Assembly: GCA_002717245.1 (NCBI GenBank)
Contig: PBCY01000024.1
Location: 1 to 32,355, forward strand
DNA length: 32,355 bases
Reading direction: 5' to 3'
DNA from: Pelagibacteraceae bacterium
GTDB taxonomy: Bacteria; Pseudomonadota; Alphaproteobacteria; GCA-002720895
The notes beneath the pieces are model-generated. The model ran no database searches and was not told where the DNA came from. It worked only from the letters and a program-made list of their open reading frames with translations. Made by a program: the position numbers and the translations under genes. Positions 1 to 9,614 of this stretch are shown piece after piece; the first letter of the stretch is position 1; each line of letters begins with the position of its first letter.

Positions 1-425
1 TAAGGGTCATATGCCCAGTGTAATAAAGCCTGTCTTTGTCTAGGACGACATTCTAAATTACCTGGTTCACAGTTTGCTTTAATTCCACCTATATGTCTAG
101 GTCCAAATGCTACCCAGCGAGTAATTTGAAAATTATCTAATTTTGGTATTCTTCTTCCTAAAGTATATCGACAATACCATTGAAACCAACCAAGAGGATC
201 TTCTTTTGTGATCCATCCATTTTTTATCCACTCTTCTCTTGATTGACCTGAATCAATTTTAAAGCAATTTAAACTAATATCGTATCCGGAATTACTAAGT
301 TTAGCTTTTTTGAACCAATCTTTAGGATATTCATTGTGTTTTCCTTCAAAATAATATCCACCAAAAACACCTAATTTTAACATTTCTTTTGGTGTTAATT
401 GTGGTTCAAATTTTATATTATTCAT
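1..425 (-). CDS. Conserved hypothetical protein, 3' end cut by window edge (MNNIKFEPQLTPKEMLKLGVFGGYYFEGKHNEYPKDWFKKAKLS...DPLGWFQWYCRYTLGRRIP...RWVAFGPRHIGGIKANCEPGNLECRPRQRQALLHWAYDP...)
   Basis: Manual reverse-strand translation from ATG at 425 is open to the window edge. Conserved-looking GWFQWYCRY and CRPRQRQALLHWAYD motifs. Absent from the ORF track because it is partial. Confidence 0.8.
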   Translation of the reverse strand, partial: MNNIKFEPQLTPKEMLKLGVFGGYYFEGKHNEYPKDWFKKAKLSNSGYDISLNCFKIDSGQSREEWIKNGWITKEDPLGWFQWYCRYTLGRRIPKLDNFQITRWVAFGPRHIGGIKANCEPGNLECRPRQRQALLHWAYDP

Positions 426-566
426 AATTTTTTATTAAATATTTCATACTCCTACATTTTTTTAACAGTATTTTATATTTTTCCATACCTTTTCCCATTT
501 TTTTCTCCAATTAAATGGTTTTTTACAAACAATACAATATTTTTTATCTAAGTTAATTTTATTCAT
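418..566 (-). pseudogene. DUF2256-like small zinc-ribbon protein, frameshifted: frame 1 is [34 protein letters not shown] (566-462); the shifted frame continues KKCRSMKYLIKNYE* (to 418)
   Basis: CxxCxxPFxWRKKWxxxWxxxxYC is the DUF2256 signature. The expected second CxxxC half (S)KKCR follows at once in another frame, after TACTGT-T-AAAAAAA-TGTAGG. Confidence 0.7.
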
Positions 567-573
567 AAGAATT

Positions 574-969
574 TTACTTTCTAAATTTTTTAATTTTTTT
601 TGCGATTGATTTAGGTTGTTTGCTAAATTGTTTTCCTTTTAATGAGTCGTCTCTTTTTTTTTCTGAAGTAAGAATATATTCTTTATCAGATAATGATTTA
701 ATAGCTTTTGCAGGCAAATATCTTTCGTCAGTATCTGAAGAATTTAAACCTGATTTAGTTCTCCAATCTTGTTTTGTCCATTTATGCAATGAATTAGATG
801 AATCTTTATCATCTTCATAACCACCTCCAGCATTTTTATATCTTTTAACAGCAGCTTGAGCTTTCCTTGCACTCCATTGACCAGCTTTTGTTCCATAACA
901 TGTTTCTGATTTAATTTTAGAAACAATTTGTTTCCACAAATGAGGATTATCTTTATTAGCTTTTGTCAT
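574..969 (-). CDS. DUF5872-like conserved hypothetical protein
   Basis: 131 aa [31 protein letters not shown]...W..QDWRTKSG......RYLPAKA motif pattern resembles DUF5872. Confidence 0.7.
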   Translation of the reverse strand: MTKANKDNPHLWKQIVSKIKSETCYGTKAGQWSARKAQAAVKRYKNAGGGYEDDKDSSNSLHKWTKQDWRTKSGLNSSDTDERYLPAKAIKSLSDKEYILTSEKKRDDSLKGKQFSKQPKSIAKKIKKFRK

Positions 970-1023
970 CTTAGTATTAAAGAAAAAAATAATTTTTAGA
1001 AATGTTTTGTAAAGAGTTTCTTG

Positions 1024-1067
1024 AAAAAAAAACCCAAATAAAATTATTCGGGTTTTTTTTTTTTTTT
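1024..1067 (-). terminator. Rho-independent terminator downstream of the Bax inhibitor-1 family gene, potentially bidirectional
   Basis: Hairpin cccaaataa-aa-ttattcggg (1033-1052) flanked by an A-run and a 15-T run. On the minus strand the single mismatch becomes a G-U wobble. Confidence 0.8.
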
Positions 1068-1071
1068 AATA

Positions 1072-1776
1072 TTATCTTCTTTGACCAAATAAATGAAGAA
1101 GCATAATAAATAGATTTATAAAATCTAAATAAAGTTTTAATGCTCCCATAATTGCTTTTTTTCCACTTATTTCAGGGTGATCAGAGGCATAATACATTTC
1201 TTTAATTCTTTGTGTATCATATGCCGTTAATCCAACAAAGACTAAAACTCCTATCCAAGAAATAACATAATAAAGCATAGGACTTTTAAGAAAAATATTA
1301 ACAATGGATGCAATAATAATTCCAATTAATCCCATAAATAAAAATGAACCCCAACCGGATAAATCTTTTTTTGTGGTATAGCCATAAAGACTCATACCAG
1401 CAAAAGTTCCAGCTGTAATAAAAAATACTCGTGCGATACTAGCGCCAGTAAAAGCAATAAATATATATGCCATAGAAAGCCCCATGACACCGGCAAATAA
1501 CCAGAACATCGTTTGAGCTTTTGAAAAACTAATTTTATGTAATCTTGCACTTAAATAAAAAACAAAACCAAGAGGTGCTAATGCAACAACCCAATAAAAT
1601 GGTGTACCGTAAATAGCATTATATAAACTAGGTGTAATAGCAACAAAGTAAGCAGTTAAGCCAGTTAAACCAAGTCCCGTTGCCATATAGTTATAGACTT
1701 TAAGCATATATTCTCTTAAACCTACATCTATCTGAGCATCAGATTTTGTTGTTGTAGAGTAATTTCTTTCAATCAT
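1072..1776 (-). CDS. Bax inhibitor-1/YccA family membrane protein
   Basis: 234 aa, seven hydrophobic segments, LTAYDTQRIKEMY near the C-terminus typical of the UPF0005/BI-1 family. Confidence 0.9.
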   Translation of the reverse strand: MIERNYSTTTKSDAQIDVGLREYMLKVYNYMATGLGLTGLTAYFVAITPSLYNAIYGTPFYWVVALAPLGFVFYLSARLHKISFSKAQTMFWLFAGVMGLSMAYIFIAFTGASIARVFFITAGTFAGMSLYGYTTKKDLSGWGSFLFMGLIGIIIASIVNIFLKSPMLYYVISWIGVLVFVGLTAYDTQRIKEMYYASDHPEISGKKAIMGALKLYLDFINLFIMLLHLFGQRR

Positions 1777-1876
1777 AATAAATTCCTCTCAAAAAAAAAT
1801 TCAAAAAAGTAATATTTATTTAATATTAATAATGTAAGATATTTTAAAATTAAATCAAAATTATAATTATATTCTT

Positions 1877-2914
1877 ATGAAATTTAAAAAATTAGGAAAT
1901 ACAGACATTGATGTAAGTTTAATTTGTCTTGGAACAATGACATGGGGAGAACAAAATACTAAAGAAGATGCTTTTGAGCAGATGGATTTTGCTGCTGAAA
2001 ATGGGATAAATTTTTTTGATACAGCTGAATTATATGCTGTTCCTCCAAAAGAAGAAACATATGGAAGAACAGAATCATATATAGGTGAATGGTTCGAAAA
2101 AAAGAAAAATAGAGATAAAATTATTTTAGCATCAAAGGTAACTGGAAGAAGTGGAATGAAGTGGATGAGGGGAGAAGAAACTAGATTAGATAAAAAAAAT
2201 ATAACCAAAGCATTAGAAGATAGTTTAAAAAGATTAAAAACAGATTATTTAGACCTTTATCAATTGCATTGGCCAGATAGAAAAACAAATTTTTTTGGAC
2301 AATTGGGATATCAACATGATGAAAGTGATGATCCTATTCCGTTAGAAGAAACTTTAAGTATATTAGATGATATTGTTAAAAAAGGAATGGTCAGATATAT
2401 AGGAATTTCTAATGAAACTCCTTGGGGTGCAATGCAATTAATAAAAATTGCCGAAGAAAAAAAATTATCAAGAATTGTAAGCGTTCAAAATCCTTATAAT
2501 CTTTTAAATAGAACTTATGAAGTAGGTCTTGCAGAAGTATCAGTAAGAGAAAAATGTGGTCTTCTTGCATATTCTCCACTTGGTTTTGGTGTTTTAAGTG
2601 GTAAATATTTAAATAATCAATGGCCGGAAAAAGCTAGATTAACTTTATTTAAAGAATTTACAAGATATCTAAATCCTATTGCTGTAAAATGCACTGAAGA
2701 ATATGTAAAAATTGCAAAAGAAAATAATTTAAGCCCTGCTCAAATGTCATTAGCGTATATAAATGCCAAACCATTTGTTACAAGTAATATCATAGGAGCA
2801 ACTACAATGGAGCAATTGAAAGAAAATATAGAAAGTGTAAGTATAGAATTGGATAAAAAAATTATCGAAAAAATTGAAGAAATTCATCAACAAAATCCAA
2901 ATCCATCACCTTAA
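1877..2914 (+). CDS. tas: Aldo/keto reductase (Tas-like, NADP(H)-dependent)
   Basis: LGNTDIDVSLICLGTMTWGEQN, FFDTAELYAVPP, DYLDLYQLHWPDR; aldo/keto reductase motifs of the Tas type. Confidence 0.85.
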   Translation: MKFKKLGNTDIDVSLICLGTMTWGEQNTKEDAFEQMDFAAENGINFFDTAELYAVPPKEETYGRTESYIGEWFEKKKNRDKIILASKVTGRSGMKWMRGEETRLDKKNITKALEDSLKRLKTDYLDLYQLHWPDRKTNFFGQLGYQHDESDDPIPLEETLSILDDIVKKGMVRYIGISNETPWGAMQLIKIAEEKKLSRIVSVQNPYNLLNRTYEVGLAEVSVREKCGLLAYSPLGFGVLSGKYLNNQWPEKARLTLFKEFTRYLNPIAVKCTEEYVKIAKENNLSPAQMSLAYINAKPFVTSNIIGATTMEQLKENIESVSIELDKKIIEKIEEIHQQNPNPSP

Positions 2915-2920
2915 CCCGAT

Positions 2921-3559
2921 ATGAAATATTTAAGATTTTTTTTTGTTTTTTTTATAGCATACAGTTTTTCAACTTTAAAAGCGGAAGAATTAAAACTTCC
3001 TAGTGTTACAGCAGAATATGTTTGTAATACAAAATTTATTATAGGTGTTTCAATATTAGAAACGAGAACCTTTCAAGGAAAAAATAAAAAAAGAATAGAT
3101 ACCGTTGTAGATAATATTCCTCAATCTGTGATAATTGACTATGACAAACAAATAGTTACTTATGTTTGGCCAAAAACATTCTCTTATTTAACTGTTTCTT
3201 TAATCAAAGAAGCACAAGATAATTTAAAAAAAGAAGTAAAAATTACTAAACTTGATAAAATTAAATCTGATTATTTAAGAGGATTTGAAGTGGATGTTTA
3301 TTCATTAAAAATAAGTTTACCTGATGGAACTTTTGAAGAAAGTCAAAGATGGATTTCAAAACACGGGATTACTTTAAAAGAAACAGGTTTTATTGAAGGA
3401 AAAGAAGGTAAAATTCATTTCTATTCTGAATTTAGCAATGTTAAAGTATTTGAACAAGATGATAAACTTTTTAATGTACCTAAAGATTTTAAAATTGCAC
3501 CCGTAGAAGATTTAGATGATGTAAACGAATTACTTAAAACAATGGTTAAGAGAGTTTAA
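2921..3559 (+). CDS. Hypothetical secreted/periplasmic protein
   Basis: 212 aa with an N-terminal signal peptide; starts 6 nt after the upstream stop. Family not identified. Confidence 0.6.
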   Translation: MKYLRFFFVFFIAYSFSTLKAEELKLPSVTAEYVCNTKFIIGVSILETRTFQGKNKKRIDTVVDNIPQSVIIDYDKQIVTYVWPKTFSYLTVSLIKEAQDNLKKEVKITKLDKIKSDYLRGFEVDVYSLKISLPDGTFEESQRWISKHGITLKETGFIEGKEGKIHFYSEFSNVKVFEQDDKLFNVPKDFKIAPVEDLDDVNELLKTMVKRV

Positions 3560-3570
3560 TTATTTAATTT

Positions 3571-4113
3571 ATGTTTAATAAAATATTTTTTTTTTCTATT
3601 CTTCTATTTTGTGTATGTATTCATAATATTCAAAGTGCTACACCACAAGTTGTTATGGAATGCCCAGGTTTAAAAAGTTTTAGAGAATGGTGTGGAGGCG
3701 AACATAAAACAAATAATATAAAATCATGTATTATGATTTCTATTCCTAAAAGTAAAAAAGGGGTTCCTCAATATAAAAGTAGAGGTGAAGTGTATTTAAC
3801 TATTTATCATAATCCTTCAGATCAAAATATAGGTGTTATTTATATTACTACTGGTTACACTTATAAAAAAAATAGTATTGTAAAAGTTAAAATTGATAAT
3901 AATAAAGAACATGATTTTAATGTTTTGGAAGGTGATACAGCTTTTACAGATGATGAAAATGTTGATAAAAAATTAGTTCTTGAAATGAAAAAAGGGAATA
4001 AAATGCAAATTATTGGTTTTTCATCAAGAGGCACAAAAACTACAGATATTTATTCTTTATCAGGTTTTAGTGCAGCGTATAAACACATATCAAATTTATG
4101 CAATGTAAATTAA
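3571..4113 (+). CDS. Invasion-associated locus B (IalB)-like periplasmic protein
   Basis: Signal peptide; EWCGGEHKTNNIKSCIMISIPKSKKG pattern and overall layout resemble the IalB family. Confidence 0.6.
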   Translation: MFNKIFFFSILLFCVCIHNIQSATPQVVMECPGLKSFREWCGGEHKTNNIKSCIMISIPKSKKGVPQYKSRGEVYLTIYHNPSDQNIGVIYITTGYTYKKNSIVKVKIDNNKEHDFNVLEGDTAFTDDENVDKKLVLEMKKGNKMQIIGFSSRGTKTTDIYSLSGFSAAYKHISNLCNVN

Positions 4114-4156
4114 TAATATAAAATTTTTCAATAATATTTTATTAATTGATATTTAA

Positions 4157-5332
4157 ATGGTAAAAAAAATTGTTTTAGCTTATTCAGGAGGGCTTGATAC
4201 TTCAGTAATTTTAAAATGGTTACAAAATACCTATAATGCTGAAGTTGTAACTTATACTTCTAATCTTGGGCAGGATATTAATAAAAATCAAATAATAAAA
4301 AATGCAAAAAAATTAGGTGTAAAAAAAATTATAATAGAAGATTTACAAGAGACTTTTGTAAAAGATTATATTTATCCTATGATTAGAGGAAATGCATTAT
4401 ATGAAGGGTATTATTTATTAGGAACTGCAATTGCAAGACCTTTAATAGCAAAAAGACAAATAGAGATTGCAAAAAAATATAATGCTGATGCAGTTGCGCA
4501 TGGAGCAACTGGAAAAGGAAATGATCAGGTAAGATTTGAATTAGGGTATTATTATTTTAATAAAAAAATAAAAGTGATATCTCCTTGGAGAGAATGGAAT
4601 TTTAAATCAAGGAGTGATCTAATTAATTATGCAAAAAAGAATAATATACCTATTCCTAAAGATAAAAAAGGTGAAGCACCATTTTCAGTTGATGATAATT
4701 TATTTCATACATCTACAGAAGGTAAAATTTTAGAAGATTTAAAAAAACCTGCTCCAGAATATATTTATCAAAGAACTTTTTCACCAGAAAAAGCTACAAA
4801 TAAATCTCAAAATTGCACTTTAACTTTTTCAAAAGGAAATTTAGTAGCTATTAATAATAAAAAAAATAGTCTAAAAGATTTGTTGAAAAAATTAAATGAA
4901 TTAGGAAAAAAGCACGCTATTGGTAGAGTTGATTTAGTAGAGAATAGATTTATTGGTATTAAATCTAGAGGAGTTTATGAAACACCAGGAGGAACTATTT
5001 TATTGTTTGCTCATAGAGCAATTGAATCTATTACTTTAAATAAAGATCAACAACATTTAAAAGATGAAATAACACCAAAATATTCTGAACTTATTTATAA
5101 TGGATATTGGTTTTCTAAAGAAAGAAAGAATTTACAAAATATAATTGATAGTACACAAAAAAAAGTTGAAGGTACTGTAAAATTAAAATTATACAAAGGA
5201 AACATAATTATTTTAGAAAGATTTTCAAAAAAGAGTTTATATTCAAAAGATATTGCATCTTTTGAAGGCAGTAAGGGCGTTAGTTCTAAAAATGCTGAGA
5301 AATTTATTAAAAAAAAAAGATATAAATATTAA
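4157..5332 (+). CDS. argG: Argininosuccinate synthase
   Basis: [18 protein letters not shown]-loop, [21 protein letters not shown]. Confidence 0.98.
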   Translation: MVKKIVLAYSGGLDTSVILKWLQNTYNAEVVTYTSNLGQDINKNQIIKNAKKLGVKKIIIEDLQETFVKDYIYPMIRGNALYEGYYLLGTAIARPLIAKRQIEIAKKYNADAVAHGATGKGNDQVRFELGYYYFNKKIKVISPWREWNFKSRSDLINYAKKNNIPIPKDKKGEAPFSVDDNLFHTSTEGKILEDLKKPAPEYIYQRTFSPEKATNKSQNCTLTFSKGNLVAINNKKNSLKDLLKKLNELGKKHAIGRVDLVENRFIGIKSRGVYETPGGTILLFAHRAIESITLNKDQQHLKDEITPKYSELIYNGYWFSKERKNLQNIIDSTQKKVEGTVKLKLYKGNIIILERFSKKSLYSKDIASFEGSKGVSSKNAEKFIKKKRYKY

Positions 5333-6207
5333 AAGAATTTTGGAATTTCTAAATTATTTTTTCTGCAAGTAGCGATTAAAGTATTATGAAGTAAACATGC
5401 TATTGTCATTGGCCCAACCCCTCCAGGAACTGGGGTAATTGCTCCGGCTACTTTTTCTGCTTCGTCAAAATTAACATCTCCAACTAATTTTTTTTTCCCG
5501 TCTTTTTCAATTCTATTTATCCCAACATCAATAACTGTTGCTCCTGGTTTTATCCAACTTCCTTTTACCATTTCTGGAACTCCAACTGCCGCAACAACAA
5601 TATCACTTTTTTTTACCTCATTTTCTAGATCTTTTGTTTTTGAATGCCCAATAGTAACTGTGCAACTCTCAGCTAATAATAAAGCAGCCATTGGTTTTCC
5701 AACTATATTTGATCTACCCACGATTATTGCTTTTTTACCTGTAAGATCTTTTAATTCATTTAATAAAAGCATTTTACAACCTAAAGGTGTACATGGCACT
5801 AATGAATCAATACTTGACCATAATCTACCAGTATTTATAGCATGAAAACCATCAACATCTTTGTCAGGGTTTATGGCATTTATAACTGAATCTTCATTAA
5901 TTTGTTCAGGTAATGGCAATTGAACAAGGATACCGTTAATTGATTCATCTTGGTTAAGTTTTTCCACAATATTTAATAATTCTTCTTGTGATGTTTTTTC
6001 ATCTAATATTTTTGTTACTGAATGCATTCCAACTTCTTCTGTTTTTTTTGCTTTCATATTAACATAAACAGTACTAGCAGGATCTTCTCCTACTCTTACA
6101 ACAGCTAGCCCAGGTTTTATATTTTTGTCTTTAAGCTTTGTTACTTCAGTAGCAATTTTTTTACAAAGAGTATCTGCAAATTCTTTTCCGTTTATTAATT
6201 TACCCAT
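5329..6207 (-). CDS. folD: Bifunctional methylenetetrahydrofolate dehydrogenase/cyclohydrolase
   Basis: [51 protein letters not shown]. Confidence 0.98.
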   Translation of the reverse strand: MGKLINGKEFADTLCKKIATEVTKLKDKNIKPGLAVVRVGEDPASTVYVNMKAKKTEEVGMHSVTKILDEKTSQEELLNIVEKLNQDESINGILVQLPLPEQINEDSVINAINPDKDVDGFHAINTGRLWSSIDSLVPCTPLGCKMLLLNELKDLTGKKAIIVGRSNIVGKPMAALLLAESCTVTIGHSKTKDLENEVKKSDIVVAAVGVPEMVKGSWIKPGATVIDVGINRIEKDGKKKLVGDVNFDEAEKVAGAITPVPGGVGPMTIACLLHNTLIATCRKNNLEIPKFF

Positions 6208-6212
6208 AAATA

Positions 6213-6494
6213 TTAATAATAAAAATATTCAAAAACTAAATTTCTAAAAAAAATTAATAATAATATTACTACTACTGGCGATAGATCCAGACCTCCCAAA
6301 TTTGGTAGTAAATTCCTAATTGGTCTTAAAAATGGTTCTGTTAACCTATTTAATGAATCAACTATTATATAAACTAATCTATTATTTATATTAATAATAT
6401 TAAAACCAATTAGCCAACTAAATACCGCGCTTAAAATAATTGCCCATATAAATAGGTTAATAACTGTATCAAAAAGTATAAAAGCTGATTGCAT
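6213..6494 (-). CDS. YggT family membrane protein
   Basis: 93 aa; [25 protein letters not shown] is the YggT signature. Confidence 0.92.
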   Translation of the reverse strand: MQSAFILFDTVINLFIWAIILSAVFSWLIGFNIININNRLVYIIVDSLNRLTEPFLRPIRNLLPNLGGLDLSPVVVILLLIFFRNLVFEYFYY

Positions 6495-6518
6495 ATTTTA
6501 ATTATAAAAAAAAATTAA

Positions 6519-6547
6519 TAAAAAAAAAGACCCCGCAAAGCGAGGCC
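6519..6547 (-). terminator. Rho-independent terminator of the OMP gene
   Basis: Minus-strand ggcctcgc-ttt-gcggggtc followed by T8. Confidence 0.9.
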
Positions 6548-6591
6548 TTTAAAATGAAAAATATAATTTCTAAAAGTTTATTTAGAAGAGA

Positions 6592-7476
6592 TTACCATTT
6601 AAGTCCAACGGAGTAAGTAATACCGCCGTCTTGAATTCCAAGATCTTCATCTAAGGATTCAAAAAGTAGCTCATCTAGGCCAACTTGCCAGTGATATCCT
6701 ACTGAAAACTCTATAGGTAATTTAAAGTATTCCGGTAGAGTTGATCCAGAAAGATCACTAAAAGTTCTAGCTAATTTATCAAGACCGATATTTACACCAG
6801 CTCCAACGTTAACAGCAGCAGTTGCTCCACCAGCGAATGCACCATCTTCAGTTGCATCTGCTGTTCTACCTACTTCAACGGCTGAACCTTCACGTGTATA
6901 CGCTAAATTAGTTAAAAGACCACCCATCACTCCGTATCCATACATAGCATATGGACTAATTCCGTAGTGAGCAGGATTGTATCTAACTAAAGCATCGACA
7001 CCACCATATTCACCTAGTATTTCTAATAGGTCAAATGGTTCTGCAACAACATTAGCAAAAATTCTTGCTTGATAAACTGTTCCACCAGTTGCTGTATGTC
7101 CTCTCCATGATTTAGCTTTACCATCTTGATAAGTTCCTTCTACTTCAAGTCTGAAGAAACCAAAGTCAGCTCCAGCAACAAGACCTTCTCCATCGTCTTG
7201 TGCCCAATGTAAAGTATTTTCTTTTTTCTTACCTTGTTGATTAAGACCAGGTTGAAGATTATCATTAAACTCATCAGCAAATTTACAGTTAGTTGTTTTT
7301 GAGTTATGAGTTGCACCACCTGTTCTTGTACAACCTAATTGATTAAATCCGAGTTTTCCGAAATGACTTTCCATTCCTTTAATACGGACATAGCCACCAG
7401 TATCAGCGCTTGCTACCGAATAAGACAGTGCCATTGCTGTACCAATTATCGTTGAATATTTTAATATATTTTTCAT
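6592..7476 (-). CDS. Outer membrane beta-barrel protein (porin-like), family not identified
   Basis: Signal peptide MKNILKYSTIIGTAMALSYSVASA, alternating aromatic/hydrophobic strands, C-terminal ...YSVGLKW. AAGGGA Shine-Dalgarno favours the ATG at 7476 over the track start at 7491. Confidence 0.75.
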   Translation of the reverse strand: MKNILKYSTIIGTAMALSYSVASADTGGYVRIKGMESHFGKLGFNQLGCTRTGGATHNSKTTNCKFADEFNDNLQPGLNQQGKKKENTLHWAQDDGEGLVAGADFGFFRLEVEGTYQDGKAKSWRGHTATGGTVYQARIFANVVAEPFDLLEILGEYGGVDALVRYNPAHYGISPYAMYGYGVMGGLLTNLAYTREGSAVEVGRTADATEDGAFAGGATAAVNVGAGVNIGLDKLARTFSDLSGSTLPEYFKLPIEFSVGYHWQVGLDELLFESLDEDLGIQDGGITYSVGLKW

Positions 7477-7635
7477 TTTATATCCCTTCATTAAATAATA
7501 CTTAATATATAGATTTTATGAAATATTTGCTAATCTACAACCCTTTTGTATAAAATTATATATATTGTTGCAAAAATACAACATCTAATGTTTTGTAATT
7601 ATTGAAAAAATAGTTTATTTTATTTAGATAAATTT

Positions 7636-8217
7636 ATGCATAAAGTATTTATATATGTTATAAGCGCTTTAATCCTGTTTTTTCCTAATAAAATCAAGGC
7701 TTTTGAAGGCAAAACTGCTAAAAATTTTATGGGGTTATATGAATTAAAACAAGGAATTTTAGCCCATGATAGAGGTTGGTTTGGAACAAATAGAGAAGGT
7801 TTTGGCCCTGATTATAATTTTGAATTAATGTTTAATTCTCCTAGTTTTTTGGATAAAGTTTGGTCACCAAAACCAATATTAGGTCTTACACAAACATCTA
7901 CTGGTGGAAGTAGTTTATATTATGGTGGAATCACTTGGGATGCTAACATATCTAAAAATTGGTTTGTTGCAGGAACAACTGGAATTGCATGGACGAATGG
8001 CTTGTCAAAACTACCAAAAGGGCAAGAACCAACAGGAGATAAAAAAATTCAATTTGGCTCTAAATGGCTTCATAGAGGAGCAATTGAAATAGGTTGGAAC
8101 TTTTATGGACAAGATACAATTTCATTAATGTTTAGCCATGTTTCTCACGGCAGTATGTTAGATAATAAAAATCAAGGCATGGATGAATTTGGTATTAGAT
8201 ACGGCTATCGTTTTTAA
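7636..8217 (+). CDS. PagL-like lipid A 3-O-deacylase/acyloxyacyl hydrolase homologue (copy 1)
   Basis: Signal peptide; AHDRGWFG, FGSKWLHRGAIEIGWNFYG, ISLMFSHVSHGS...NQGMDEFGIRYGYRF; His-x-Ser and C-terminal barrel strand as in PagL. Confidence 0.7.
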   Translation: MHKVFIYVISALILFFPNKIKAFEGKTAKNFMGLYELKQGILAHDRGWFGTNREGFGPDYNFELMFNSPSFLDKVWSPKPILGLTQTSTGGSSLYYGGITWDANISKNWFVAGTTGIAWTNGLSKLPKGQEPTGDKKIQFGSKWLHRGAIEIGWNFYGQDTISLMFSHVSHGSMLDNKNQGMDEFGIRYGYRF

Positions 8218-8227
8218 GTCATAACTA

Positions 8228-9610
8228 TTGGAATACAATAATTTTCAAAATCAAAAAAATTTAGTTACAAAGAAAATAAATTATTTCGGAGATATTTTAG
8301 GTATTTTGCGACTAAATCCTAAAAGGTATCCTTATTTATTGCAAAGTTCAGCTAAAGGGAATCTTTTGTGTCGTTATGATGTTTTATTTTCTTTCCCTCA
8401 AAAACAAATTGTTTTGGATTTTAAAGATATTAAAAAGAAAAATTTTTTAAAAGAATTTGATAATGAATGGATTAAAGAAAAAAAAAAAATTAATAAAAAT
8501 GAAAGTTTTTTTCCATTTTCTGGAGGGTGGTTTGTTTATCTTGGTTATGAGCTAGTTTCTCAAATTGAGAATAAAATAGTTTGTAATAAGCATAGATATA
8601 ATTTTCCAGTTGCTTTTGCTACCAGAATACCAGCTGCAATAATTAAGGACAATTTTAATAATGAAACATTTATTATTTGTGAAAAAAAATATAAAAATTT
8701 AATAAGTAAAATTGAAAAAGATATCAAACTATTACTAGATAAAAAAAAATCTTTATTAAAAGAAAAAAAAATTAATAAAAAAATTTTGTCTAATTCATTA
8801 ATAGAAGATTCACCAAACAATCACATAAAAAATATAAATAAAATTTTAAAATATATTAAAGCCGGAGATGTCTTCCAAGTAAATTTATCTAGAGAATGGC
8901 ATGGAAAAATTAATAAAAAATATTCTGCTATTGATATTTTTTCTAAATTAAAAAATACCAATCCTTCACCTTTTTCAGGCCTTGTAACTTTTGAAAAAAA
9001 GGCAATTATAAGTTCTTCACCTGAAAGATTAGTAATGGTTAAAAATGATCATATAGAAACTAGACCTATAGCAGGCACAAGAGCTAGAGGAGGTAGCGGA
9101 ATATACGATGTAGCTTTATCTCAAGATCTTTTAAATAATAAAAAAGAAAGAGCCGAACACATAATGCTTGTAGATTTAGAAAGAAATGATTTATCAAAGG
9201 TAACAATTAAAGGGTCAGTAAAAGTAAATGAATTAATGATTGTGGAATCTTATGCGCACGTTCATCATATAGTTTCTAATGTTACTGGAAAAATAAGGAA
9301 AGATGCTACGCCAGGAAAAATAATTGAAGCTGTATTTCCTGGAGGGACAATTACTGGATGTCCAAAAGTTAGATGTATGGAAATATTAAGTGAAATTGAG
9401 AAAACAGGAAGAGGTCCTTATACTGGTTCAATAGGGTATATAAATAATGATGGAAGTATGGATTTAAATATTTTAATAAGAACTATTGTTAAAGATGAAA
9501 ATAATGTTTCAATAAGAGCTGGCGGAGGTATCGTGGCTGATTCAATTCCAAAAAGAGAGCTTGAAGAAGCAAGAGCAAAAGCAAAAGGTATGATAAATGC
9601 ACTGATATAA
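8228..9610 (+). CDS. pabB: Aminodeoxychorismate synthase component I (TTG start)
   Basis: Chorismate-binding motifs RPIAGTRARG, HIMLVDLERND, FPGGTITGCPKVRCMEI, AGGGIVADS; pabC-like gene follows immediately. Confidence 0.88.
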   Translation: MEYNNFQNQKNLVTKKINYFGDILGILRLNPKRYPYLLQSSAKGNLLCRYDVLFSFPQKQIVLDFKDIKKKNFLKEFDNEWIKEKKKINKNESFFPFSGGWFVYLGYELVSQIENKIVCNKHRYNFPVAFATRIPAAIIKDNFNNETFIICEKKYKNLISKIEKDIKLLLDKKKSLLKEKKINKKILSNSLIEDSPNNHIKNINKILKYIKAGDVFQVNLSREWHGKINKKYSAIDIFSKLKNTNPSPFSGLVTFEKKAIISSSPERLVMVKNDHIETRPIAGTRARGGSGIYDVALSQDLLNNKKERAEHIMLVDLERNDLSKVTIKGSVKVNELMIVESYAHVHHIVSNVTGKIRKDATPGKIIEAVFPGGTITGCPKVRCMEILSEIEKTGRGPYTGSIGYINNDGSMDLNILIRTIVKDENNVSIRAGGGIVADSIPKRELEEARAKAKGMINALI

Positions 9611-9614
9611 TTAA

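Noticed and set aside
457-464. Programmed frameshifting or poly-A slippage as explanation for the DUF2256 break
   Set aside because: A +1 A insertion still yields in-frame TAA, and no X XXY YYZ slippery heptamer exists in frame; frameshift mutation or assembly error is simpler.
620-926. Track ORFs 620-820 (+) and 744-926 (-)
   Set aside because: Alternate-frame ORFs overlapping the DUF5872-like gene; low-complexity translations with no recognisable domain.
1777-1876. AATATT-type palindromes in the divergent region before the aldo/keto reductase
   Set aside because: Purely A+T short palindromes are expected by chance at this composition.
1867-2208. Track ORF antisense to the aldo/keto reductase
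   Set aside because: Lies fully antisense to a well-supported conserved gene; typical antisense-frame artefact.
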